This document shows positions 1-5,429 of a DNA stretch of 5,442 bases, one piece after another. Position numbers and translations under genes: made by a program. The notes beneath the pieces were generated by a model. It worked only from the letters and a program-made list of their open reading frames with translations. It made no database searches and was not told the DNA's origin. This DNA is from an uncultured Acidaminococcus sp. GTDB lineage: Bacteria > Bacillota_C > Negativicutes > Acidaminococcales > Acidaminococcaceae. Location of the stretch: the NCBI GenBank assembly GCA_900314165.1, contig OMUE01000131.1, positions 1 through 5,442 on the forward strand. Reading direction: 5' to 3'. Every line of letters begins with the position of its first letter. Within the stretch, counting starts at the first letter, position 1.

Positions 1-36
1 CGCCCACCAAGGAATCCTCTAATGAGCAGCTTTAGT

Positions 37-66
37 GGGTTCATCTTACGATGAACCCCTACGGAG
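37..66. repeat. Perfect hairpin, degenerate copy of the intergenic palindromic repeat family
   Basis: GGGTTCATC (37-45) and GATGAACCC (50-58) pair perfectly over 9 bp around a TTAC loop. CCCCTACGG follows at 56-64. The CATC-TTAC-GATG core and the CCCCTACGG tail both recur in the elements near 3300 and 4060, so this is a related copy or fragment rather than an isolated hairpin. Read on the minus strand, GTAG (59-62) immediately precedes the palindrome, as in REP sequences. No T-run follows on the + strand, so it is not a convincing intrinsic terminator. The upstream gene lies outside the window. Confidence 0.6.
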
Positions 67-157
67 TCGTATCGGAATTTGGTGTATGTTTTAAATTATA
101 AGTGAAAGTTAATTACGGACTTCAATACTAGAAACTAACACACTAGCCTCTACCAAC

Positions 158-161
158 GGAG
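158..161 (+). promoter_or_regulatory. Ribosome binding site of hflX
   Basis: GGAG lies 8 nt upstream of the ATG at 170 and supports that start. I found no convincing -35/-10 pair between 60 and 157. The AT-rich stretch at 85-115 is the likeliest place for a promoter. Confidence 0.6.
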
Positions 162-169
162 CTAAAATC

Positions 170-1987
170 ATGGAACAAACTGTACAGGGAAATACCGAGG
201 GCCTGAAGAAACAGGTCCTCAGCCAATTAGAGAATCTCTATACACTTACCGTAGAACAGGGTCAACTGATTTCTGAAGAGTTGGCCCTTGTTTTGCGTGA
301 TATTACGGAAGTCATCAACCGGGAAGTGTCCGTGTACGTGGACCGTCGGGGCCGCATTGTCAGCGTGTCCGTAGGCTCCGACACCAACGTAGAACTGCCC
401 AATCCGGACAGCCGCCGGGGCCAGACGAGGCTATGCGGCATTACCTGCTTGCACACCCATCCTAACGGCAAGCCCTATCTCAGCAAGGTGGACTTTTCTG
501 CCCTGCGGGACATGCGCTTTGACGGTATGGCCGCCATTGCCTGGACTACAGCAGAAAGCCAGCCGGACCTGACCTTTGCCATGATTACGGACCTGGATGA
601 AAACAGCCAGCCCGTACTGCAGGGCTTCGGACCCTTTTCGGCTAAGGAAGCGGCGGCTCTGCCTTTTGGAGCCATGGTCCGTCTCATTGAAAAGAACCTG
701 GCCAAGAAGGCTCCCGGCCACAACCTGCACGAAGGTCCGGAACGGGCCATGCTGGTGACCCTCAGCTGGGGGGACGAAGCTTCCAGCTGGAAAGCGGAAG
801 ACTCCATAGACGAGCTGGCCCAGCTGGCGGAAACAGCCGGCGCTGAGGTCGTGGGCAAATTCGTCCAGTCCCGGCCGAAACCGGATCCCGTGTTCTTTAT
901 CGGCAAGGGCAAGGTCCAGGAACTGAGCCTGTTTGCCCAGCAGGAAGACGTGGATCTGTGCATCTTCGACGAGGAATTGTCTCCAGCCCAGCAGCGGAAC
1001 CTGGAGCGGGCTCTGGGGGTCCGCATTATCGACCGGACGGGTCTGATCCTGGACATCTTTGCCAAACGGGCTCAGTCCCGGGAAGGCAAACTGCAGGTAG
1101 AACTGGCTCAGCTGCAATACATGCTGCCCAGAATCATGGGCCAGGGCACGGCGCTGTCCAGACTGGGCGGCGGCATCGGTACCAGAGGCCCCGGCGAAAC
1201 AAAATTGGAAGTGGACCGGCGGCGGATCCGGGACCGGATTTCCTTCCTGCAGGACCAGATCACGAAGATGCGGGGCTCCCGAAAGATGCAGCAGCGGGCC
1301 CGGCTGAAAAGCGAAATCAAACAGGTGTGCCTTGTAGGCTATACCAACGCCGGCAAGTCCACGCTGCTGAACACTCTGACCCATTCGGACATCTACGCCA
1401 AGGACCAGCTGTTCGCTACGCTGGATCCTACCACGAGGGTGCTGGAGCTGCCCAATGGCTCCACCTGTACCCTGACGGACACTGTGGGCTTTATCCAGCG
1501 GCTGCCTCACCAGTTAGTAGCTGCCTTCAAGTCCACCTTGGAAGTGGTTCAGGATGCGGACCTGCTGCTCCACGTCATCGACAGCAGCCATGAACTGTAC
1601 CAGGAACAGGCTGACGCCGTGTACAAGGTACTGCAGGAACTAGGCGTCACCGATACGCCCATCCTGACGGTGTACAATAAAGTGGATAAGCTGAATCAGC
1701 ACGAAGGCCTGAAAAACCGCCTGAGCCAGGGAGAAGATACCGTCTGCATATCTGCCCGGACAGGGGAAGGCTTGCCTGAACTGCTCATGGCCCTGGGTAA
1801 AAAGCTGGGGGCAGATCGGCTGGAACTGCAGCTGCTGATTCCCTATAGCGATACAAAAACAGCCGCTTCCCTTCATGAGGATGCCAAAGTTCTTGAGGAA
1901 TCCTATGAAGCTGGCGGTGTCAAGATGAAGGTCAACATGCCGAAGGCTTTGCTGCCCAAGGTCCAGGCCTATATACAGGAGGATTGA
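170..1987 (+). CDS. hflX: GTPase HflX with N-terminal JAMM-like extension
   Basis: HflX is a translation-factor-class GTPase that binds the 50S subunit and splits stalled 70S ribosomes under stress; this role is known from the family. The G domain is intact: P-loop GYTNAGKST (390-398), switch I DPTTR (419-423), DTVGF (437-441), NKVD (503-506) and SAR (528-530). Upstream are the HflX-specific N-terminal domain (about 192-285), the glycine-rich [13 protein letters not shown] segment (333-345) and a charged helical linker (about 345-385). A small C-terminal domain covers about 551-605. At 605 aa it is about 180 residues longer than E. coli HflX (426 aa). The excess is an N-terminal domain (1-190) with an HTHP...SKVD motif (H95, H97, S105, D108) that fits the JAMM metalloprotease pattern. 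To my recollection this long form is usual in Clostridia-related bacteria, so it is not a local fusion. The gene heads a two-gene unit with the PLP enzyme 9 nt downstream, as ynbA-ynbB in B. subtilis. Identity is near certain; a role for the extension is unknown. Confidence 0.97.
   Translation: MEQTVQGNTEGLKKQVLSQLENLYTLTVEQGQLISEELALVLRDITEVINREVSVYVDRRGRIVSVSVGSDTNVELPNPDSRRGQTRLCGITCLHTHPNGKPYLSKVDFSALRDMRFDGMAAIAWTTAESQPDLTFAMITDLDENSQPVLQGFGPFSAKEAAALPFGAMVRLIEKNLAKKAPGHNLHEGPERAMLVTLSWGDEASSWKAEDSIDELAQLAETAGAEVVGKFVQSRPKPDPVFFIGKGKVQELSLFAQQEDVDLCIFDEELSPAQQRNLERALGVRIIDRTGLILDIFAKRAQSREGKLQVELAQLQYMLPRIMGQGTALSRLGGGIGTRGPGETKLEVDRRRIRDRISFLQDQITKMRGSRKMQQRARLKSEIKQVCLVGYTNAGKSTLLNTLTHSDIYAKDQLFATLDPTTRVLELPNGSTCTLTDTVGFIQRLPHQLVAAFKSTLEVVQDADLLLHVIDSSHELYQEQADAVYKVLQELGVTDTPILTVYNKVDKLNQHEGLKNRLSQGEDTVCISARTGEGLPELLMALGKKLGADRLELQLLIPYSDTKTAASLHEDAKVLEESYEAGGVKMKVNMPKALLPKVQAYIQED
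1977..1982 (+). promoter_or_regulatory. Ribosome binding site of the PLP enzyme, inside the hflX 3' end
   Basis: AGGAGG overlaps the last codons of hflX, whose stop is at 1985-1987, and lies 14 nt before the ATG at 1997. That spacing is long, but nearby alternative ATGs (2005, 2010) are out of frame. The placement implies cotranscription and probably translational coupling of the two genes. Confidence 0.55.
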
Positions 1988-1996
1988 CAAAGAGAA

Positions 1997-3241
1997 ATGA
2001 TACAATGGGATGAAATCGAGGAAAATGCTCTTGCCGTCGTGGCAAAAGAAGCCAAGGCTCATGAAAAAGCAGCCCTGGTGAATACCAGAAAGGTGCTGGC
2101 TGCCTTCCGGAAATTCCAGGTAGCAGACTACTATCTGAAGCCTTCTACGGGCTACGCCTATTCCGATACGGGACGGGATGAACTGGACAACATCTATGCC
2201 GACATCTTCCATACAGAGGCGGCGTTGGTCCGCAGCCAGTTCGTGTCCGGTACCCATGCCCTGGCTGTGGCCCTTTTGGGCAACCTGCGGCCCGGTGACG
2301 AGATGGTTGGCGCTACCGGCGAACCCTACGACACCATGCAGACCATCATCGGCGCTCCCGTGAAGACGCCGGGCTCCCTGGTGGATACGGGCGTGAAATA
2401 CACGGAGATCCCCATGGTGGGCGACCATCCGGACCTGGAAGGGTTGAAAAAGGCCATTACGCCGAAGACGAAACTGGTTCACATCCAACGTTCCTGCGGC
2501 TACAGCAGCCTGCGCAAGACCCTGACCGTGGACGAAATCGGCGAAATCGTAGTCGCTGCCAAGAGCGTGAAACCCGATGTCATCTGCTTTGTAGATAACT
2601 GCTATGGCGAATTCATTGAAGAAAAAGAACCTACGGACGTAGGGGCAGACCTTATGGCCGGCTCCCTCATCAAGAACCTGGGTGGCGGCCTGGCTCCCAC
2701 CGGCGGCTACATCGTCGGCAAAAAGGAACTGGTAGAACAGGCTTCTTACCGGCTGACGGCTCCCGGCCTGGGCGGCGAAATGGGGGCAACCCTGGGGGAT
2801 ACGGCCCGGGAATTCTATCAGGGCCTGTTCCTGGCGCCTCACGTGGTGCTGCAGGCAGTGAAGACCTCCATCTTTGCAGCCTCCATATTCCAGGCTCTGG
2901 GCTTTGAAGTATCCCCACTGCCTACGGATGTGCGCAGTGACATTATCCAAACCATTACCTTGAAGACCGGCAAGAACCTGTGTGCGTTCTGCGAGGCCAT
3001 CCAGGCTAATTCCCCCATTGATGCTCACGTAACGCCCATTCCTTCCAACCTGCCCGGTTACCAGGATGAAATCATCATGGCTGCCGGTACCTTTGTCCAG
3101 GGCGCCAGCATCGAGCTCAGCGCCGATGGTCCCATGCGGGATCCCTACAAGGTGTTCCTGCAGGGCGGCCTGACCTTCGAACACGGCCAGATCGCCATTA
3201 TGGCTGCGGCAAGGCAAATTGTAGCGAAGAGCGAAGAGTAA
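1997..3241 (+). CDS. ynbB: PLP-dependent methionine gamma-lyase family protein (YnbB/aluminum resistance family)
   Basis: This 414-aa protein is a fold-type I PLP enzyme of the Met_gamma_lyase/'aluminum resistance protein' family, whose physiological substrate is not settled. Visible landmarks are SGTHAL (84-89), a probable phosphate-binding turn; FVDNCYGEF (198-206), with D200 as the expected partner of the pyridine nitrogen; and SLIKNLGGG (223-231), with K226 as the expected Schiff-base lysine. LTAPGLGGEMG (253-263) and the C-terminal GGLTFEHGQIA are also typical of the family. The length matches B. subtilis YnbB (about 420 aa). It starts 9 nt after hflX, and the hflX-ynbB order is known from B. 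subtilis, although the glnRA genes that follow there are absent here. The last five residues (AKSEE) and the stop codon lie within a 7-bp tandem repeat that opens the downstream intergenic element, so the natural C-terminus may have been altered by it. Carbon-sulfur lyase or related activity is inference; the family assignment is firm. Confidence 0.93.
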   Translation: MIQWDEIEENALAVVAKEAKAHEKAALVNTRKVLAAFRKFQVADYYLKPSTGYAYSDTGRDELDNIYADIFHTEAALVRSQFVSGTHALAVALLGNLRPGDEMVGATGEPYDTMQTIIGAPVKTPGSLVDTGVKYTEIPMVGDHPDLEGLKKAITPKTKLVHIQRSCGYSSLRKTLTVDEIGEIVVAAKSVKPDVICFVDNCYGEFIEEKEPTDVGADLMAGSLIKNLGGGLAPTGGYIVGKKELVEQASYRLTAPGLGGEMGATLGDTAREFYQGLFLAPHVVLQAVKTSIFAASIFQALGFEVSPLPTDVRSDIIQTITLKTGKNLCAFCEAIQANSPIDAHVTPIPSNLPGYQDEIIMAAGTFVQGASIELSADGPMRDPYKVFLQGGLTFEHGQIAIMAAARQIVAKSEE

Positions 3242-3316
3242 AGAGCGAAGAGGAGTGCGCTGCACTGCCCCCTCGCCATTGCTATCACAATGGCCCTCTC
3301 CCCCTACGGGGGCGAC
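3224..3316 (+). repeat. REP-like intergenic element, copy 1 (heptad array plus hairpins)
   Basis: Four 7-bp units occupy 3224-3251: GCGAAGA at 3224, 3231 and 3245, and a variant GTAAAGA at 3238 that contains the stop of the preceding gene. GGAG (3252-3255) follows, at the foot of the hairpin AGTGC-GCT-GCACT (3254-3266). A second hairpin pairs GCCATTG (3275-3281) with CAATGGC (3288-3294). A third pairs CCCCC (3300-3304) with GGGGG (3308-3312) around TAC. The same ordered sequence recurs inverted at 4028-4123. The element fills most of the 100-nt gap before tag. No T-run follows, so read-through into tag is possible. Confidence 0.85.
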
Positions 3317-3326
3317 ATGCTGCATT

Positions 3327-3330
3327 GGAG
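3327..3330 (+). promoter_or_regulatory. Ribosome binding site of tag
   Basis: GGAG lies 11 nt before the ATG at 3342, directly after the repeat element. It supports the chosen start. I could not identify a separate promoter for tag. Confidence 0.5.
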
Positions 3331-3341
3331 AATAACACAAT

Positions 3342-3911
3342 ATGACTACTACACAGAAAAAACGGTGTGACTGGAACTGGGTGCACGCTTCTGAAGCTAT
3401 GCTGGACTACCATGACAACCGTTGGTGCAAACCGGAACACAGGGAACAGGAGCTGTTTGCCATGCTGGTTCTGGAAGGCATGCAGGCCGGGCTCAGCTGG
3501 TCCACCATCCTCAATAAGGAAGCCAACTACCGGCAGGCTTTTGACAATTTTGATCCGGCTTTAGTGGCGGCCTATACCCAGGAAAAAGTGGACGAACTGT
3601 TGCAGAATCCGGGCATCATCCGCAATAAGCTGAAGATTGCGTCTGTGATAACAAACGCCCAGGCCTTTTTGCGAGTCCAGAAGGAATTCGGCAGCTTTGA
3701 CAAGTACATCTGGGCCTTTACAGAGGGTAAAACCATAGACCACCATCTGAAATCCATGGCCGATATGCCTGCCAAAGACCCCTTGTCAGAAAAAGTCAGC
3801 AAGGATCTGAAAAAACGGGGCTTTAAATTTGTCGGCCCCGTCATTATCTACTCCTACCTGCAGGCCATCGGCATCATCAACGACCACGCCGAGGATTGTG
3901 AGTACAGGTAA
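3342..3911 (+). CDS. tag: DNA-3-methyladenine glycosylase I
   Basis: Tag excises 3-methyladenine from alkylated DNA and starts base-excision repair in the cytoplasm. The 189-aa length matches E. coli Tag (187 aa). The helix-hairpin-helix-superfamily signature is present: YHDNRW (23-28), LEGMQAGLSW (44-53), GIIRNKLKI (91-99) and KKRGFKFVGP (157-166). The four residues matching the E. coli 'zinc snap' ligands are all here: C9, H24, H182 and C186. E45 and W53 correspond to E. coli E38 and W46, which contact the methylated base. The protein appears complete and active. The gene sits 100 nt after the PLP enzyme gene on the same strand, separated by a structured repeat, and is convergent with the dehydrogenase gene. 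It could be third in the hflX operon or have its own promoter; the sequence does not decide. The tandem 7-bp repeat of another element starts 4 nt after its stop codon. Confidence 0.96.
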   Translation: MTTTQKKRCDWNWVHASEAMLDYHDNRWCKPEHREQELFAMLVLEGMQAGLSWSTILNKEANYRQAFDNFDPALVAAYTQEKVDELLQNPGIIRNKLKIASVITNAQAFLRVQKEFGSFDKYIWAFTEGKTIDHHLKSMADMPAKDPLSEKVSKDLKKRGFKFVGPVIIYSYLQAIGIINDHAEDCEYR

Positions 3912-3915
3912 TTGA

Positions 3916-3957
3916 GACGTTAGATTTTAGACGTTAGAGGGTAGTGTGCGCTGCACA
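3916..3957 (+). repeat. REP-like intergenic element, copy 3 (short form, different heptad)
   Basis: The 7-bp unit GACGTTA occurs at 3916-3922 and 3930-3936, with variants GATTTTA (3923-3929) and GAGGGTA (3937-3943) in the same register. GTAG (3941-3944) then directly abuts the hairpin TGTGC-GCT-GCACA (3945-3957). The hairpin matches that of copies 1 and 2 except for an outer A-T to T-A swap that keeps pairing. The long downstream part of copies 1 and 2 is missing. The array starts 4 nt after the tag stop codon. Confidence 0.7.
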
Positions 3958-3966
3958 TCATTTCAC

Positions 3967-4004
3967 AAAAAAAATTCCGGAACCTTCGGTTCCGGAATTT
4001 TTTT
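3967..4004. terminator. Bidirectional intrinsic terminator between tag and the dehydrogenase gene
   Basis: TTCCGGAACC (3975-3984) and GGTTCCGGAA (3988-3997) form a perfect 10-bp GC-rich stem around a TTC loop. A run of eight A (3967-3974) precedes it and a run of seven T (3998-4004) follows. It therefore has a U-tract on either strand and can end both convergent transcripts. The A and T runs can extend the pairing to 17 bp. This is the clearest terminator in the window. Confidence 0.93.
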
Positions 4005-4027
4005 GTAGAATGATACGAAGCCAGCTA

Positions 4028-4123
4028 GAGGGCTGTCGCCCTCGTAGGGGGAGAGGGCCATCGTAAGATGGCGAGGGGGCAGTGCTGCGCACTACTCTTC
4101 GCTCTTACCTTTTCGCTCTTCTC
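4028..4123 (-). repeat. REP-like intergenic element, copy 2 (inverted relative to copy 1)
   Basis: Read on the minus strand, four 7-bp units (GAGAAGA, GCGAAAA, GGTAAGA, GCGAAGA; 4123 down to 4096) begin 2 nt after the dehydrogenase stop codon. They are followed by GTAG (4095-4092) and the hairpin AGTGC-GCA-GCACT (4093-4081). Next come a hairpin pairing GCCATC with GATGGC around TTAC (4072-4057) and one pairing GAGGGC with GCCCTC (4043-4028). The order and most bases match copy 1. The element lies between the dehydrogenase stop and the terminator, so it is transcribed as part of that 3' UTR. Confidence 0.85.
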
Positions 4124-4125
4124 TA

Positions 4126-5082
4126 TTATTTTGCCGCCAGAATAGCTTCGCCCTTCTTCACATTGGTAGCAATAGCAGCCAGCTTCTGAGAGAAGCTTTC
4201 TTTTTCTTCAGGGCTCAGATCCAGTTCGATGACTTTTTCTACGCCGTCCTTGCCGATGATGGCCGGTACGCCGGCGAAGATGTCATGAGCGCCGTATTCC
4301 CCGTCCAGAGGAGCGGAGCAGGGGAGGATCCGTTTTTCATCATGCAGGATGGTGCGGACCATGGTAGCGGCAGCAGAAGCAATGCCGTATTCCGTGCACC
4401 ACTTACCAACCATCGTTACCCAGCCACCCTGGATAGCATCCGTTTGAATGGCATCCCGATCCAGTTTTACGCCCAGCGTTTCTTCCATTTGGGGCAGGGA
4501 GCGGCCGGCAAAGTTCACATGGCTCCATACAGCCATCTGTGCATTGCCGTGTTCGCCGATCATCATGGCATTGAAGCCCCGATAATCCAGGCCCGTGTAT
4601 TTGGAAACCTGATGAACCAGGCGGGCAGTATCCAGCATGGTGCCGGTGCCCAGAACATGACCTTTCGGCAGACCGGACAGTTTGGAAATCAGGCGGGTGA
4701 TAACGTCGCAGGGGTTCGTGATGTTCACGAAGATGCCGTTGAAGCCGCCGGCCATGATTTTAGGAATCATGTCGGACACTTGCTTTACGCTGTTTTCCAG
4801 TTCGGAGTCTCTGTTGAGGGATTTGCACAGTTCGATATTCCCTACAGAGTTGACTATAATATCGCAATCCTTCAAACCAGCAGCATCTACGATCTTATAG
4901 ATGGTCCGATTCGGCAGGAACATAGCAGCATCGTTCAGGTCGTTGCATTCGCCGATGGTTCTCTTTTCTCTCAAATCATACAGACGGACTTCGTCGGCAA
5001 TGCCCATCATGCCCAGGCAGAAAGCTACGTGAGCGCCTACGTGGCCCACACCGCAGATACCGACAATTCTTTTTTTGATCAT
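4126..5082 (-). CDS. L-2-hydroxyacid dehydrogenase, lactate/malate dehydrogenase superfamily (L-2-hydroxyisocaproate dehydrogenase-like)
   Basis: The enzyme should interconvert a 2-oxoacid and an L-2-hydroxyacid with NAD(H) in the cytoplasm. The 318-aa length is normal for the superfamily. The Rossmann motif is G11-V-G13-H-V-G16, and D36 ends the second strand, favouring NAD over NADP. Catalytic residues are in place: R91 in the mobile loop, N123 (NITNP), D151 and R154 (MLDTAR), and H178 (GEHGN). Annotation as plain L-lactate dehydrogenase is possible, but the substrate loop lacks the usual lactate dehydrogenase QKPGE-type sequence and reads SVGNIELCKSLN (79-90). GNI, GTGTMLDTAR, GEHGNAQ, the QGGW...GK segment and VPAIIGKDGV resemble L-2-hydroxyisocaproate dehydrogenase of Weissella/Lactobacillus confusus. 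Branched or larger side chains are therefore likely substrates; this is inference. It appears monocistronic, with AAGGAGG 8 nt before the ATG, a plausible promoter upstream and a terminator shared with tag downstream. Confidence 0.9.
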   Translation of the reverse strand: MIKKRIVGICGVGHVGAHVAFCLGMMGIADEVRLYDLREKRTIGECNDLNDAAMFLPNRTIYKIVDAAGLKDCDIIVNSVGNIELCKSLNRDSELENSVKQVSDMIPKIMAGGFNGIFVNITNPCDVITRLISKLSGLPKGHVLGTGTMLDTARLVHQVSKYTGLDYRGFNAMMIGEHGNAQMAVWSHVNFAGRSLPQMEETLGVKLDRDAIQTDAIQGGWVTMVGKWCTEYGIASAAATMVRTILHDEKRILPCSAPLDGEYGAHDIFAGVPAIIGKDGVEKVIELDLSPEEKESFSQKLAAIATNVKKGEAILAAK

Positions 5083-5090
5083 TATAAAAG

Positions 5091-5097
5091 CCTCCTT
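5091..5097 (-). promoter_or_regulatory. Strong ribosome binding site of the dehydrogenase gene
   Basis: AAGGAGG on the minus strand lies 8 nt before the ATG at 5082. It is a near-perfect Shine-Dalgarno site, consistent with a highly expressed metabolic gene, and it fixes the start. Confidence 0.85.
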
Positions 5098-5130
5098 ATG
5101 GCAAAACCCAAAAAGATTGTATACATAACT

Positions 5131-5159
5131 ACTCTAACACTTTTCGAATGTATTGTAAA
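5131..5159 (-). promoter_or_regulatory. Candidate sigma-70-type promoter of the dehydrogenase gene
   Basis: On the minus strand TTTACA (5159-5154, five of six matches to TTGACA) is followed after exactly 17 bp by TAGAGT (5136-5131, four of six matches to TATAAT). The predicted transcript would carry a leader of about 40 nt. The -35 box lies 15 bp from the edge of the inverted-repeat element at 5174. Confidence 0.5.
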
Positions 5160-5173
5160 GTAGACAGAGCATA

Positions 5174-5338
5174 AACCCACCACCAGTCCGACTCTTGGCT
5201 TACTGTTCAGGACTGGTCCCCCGCCCTTGAAAAGGGCGGACAGGGAGAAATATAGGATTTGAAAGAAAAGACATTGCTGGTTTGTTCAAGTCCGCCCTTT
5301 TCAAGGGCGGGGGACCATCCGTAGGATGGTGGTGGGTT
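5174..5338. repeat. 165-bp nested inverted-repeat element upstream of the dehydrogenase gene
   Basis: The outer arms AACCCACCACCA (5174-5185) and TGGTGGTGGGTT (5327-5338) are perfect 12-bp inverted repeats. Inner arms at 5214-5241 and 5290-5317 are a perfect 28-bp inverted repeat around a 48-nt spacer (5242-5289). Each inner arm is itself a hairpin (CCGCCCTT with AAGGGCGG; 5221-5239 and 5292-5310). Between outer and inner arms each half has a further hairpin: ACCAGTCC with GGACTGGT (5182-5189 and 5210-5217) on the left, and ACCATCC with GGATGGT around GTA (5314-5330) on the right. So two copies of one repeat face each other. The 5083-5429 gap otherwise holds only promoter signals; I see no coding sequence in it and no flanking target duplication. 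Confidence 0.85.
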
Positions 5339-5386
5339 CGTTCTCAAGGCTGGTGGCGAGTATATAGCAAAATACGCCCAAATCGC

Positions 5387-5415
5387 TTGTATTCTGGGGT
5401 TTTACACATTACAAT
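5387..5415 (+). promoter_or_regulatory. Weak candidate promoter for the gene starting at 5430
   Basis: TTGTAT (5387-5392) and TACAAT (5410-5415, five of six matches to TATAAT) are separated by 17 bp. The implied transcript would start only a few bases before the ATG at 5430, leaving almost no room for a leader, so either the promoter or the start may be wrong. Confidence 0.25.
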
Positions 5416-5429
5416 AATAATGGAGAGCT

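Noticed and set aside
60..157. Riboswitch, T-box or tRNA in the hflX leader
   Set aside because: The stretch is short and AT-rich, and no recognisable conserved motif or fold is visible.
431..1510. 359-aa minus-strand frame and smaller frames within hflX
   Set aside because: They lie wholly inside the conserved hflX coding region, and their translations show no family motifs.
3224..3251. CRISPR-like array
   Set aside because: The units are 7 bp and directly contiguous with no spacers.
3300..3312. CCCCC-TAC-GGGGG hairpin as a terminator after the PLP enzyme gene
   Set aside because: No T-run follows; it is an integral part of the repeat element.
1640..3340. 566-aa open frame on the minus strand opposite the PLP enzyme gene
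   Set aside because: It is antisense to two clear genes, runs across a repeat element, has low-complexity His/Gln/Gly-rich composition with no recognisable domain, and is explained by GC-rich codon usage on the + strand.
5117..5127. Possible Rex-type operator around TGTATACA near the dehydrogenase leader
   Set aside because: The palindrome is only 8 bp and does not fit the TTGTGA-N-TCACAA type consensus; an AT-rich leader yields such sites by chance.
4285..5163. 292-aa plus-strand frame opposite the dehydrogenase gene
   Set aside because: It overlaps an intact dehydrogenase gene with all catalytic motifs and runs through that gene's RBS and promoter; no recognisable domain.
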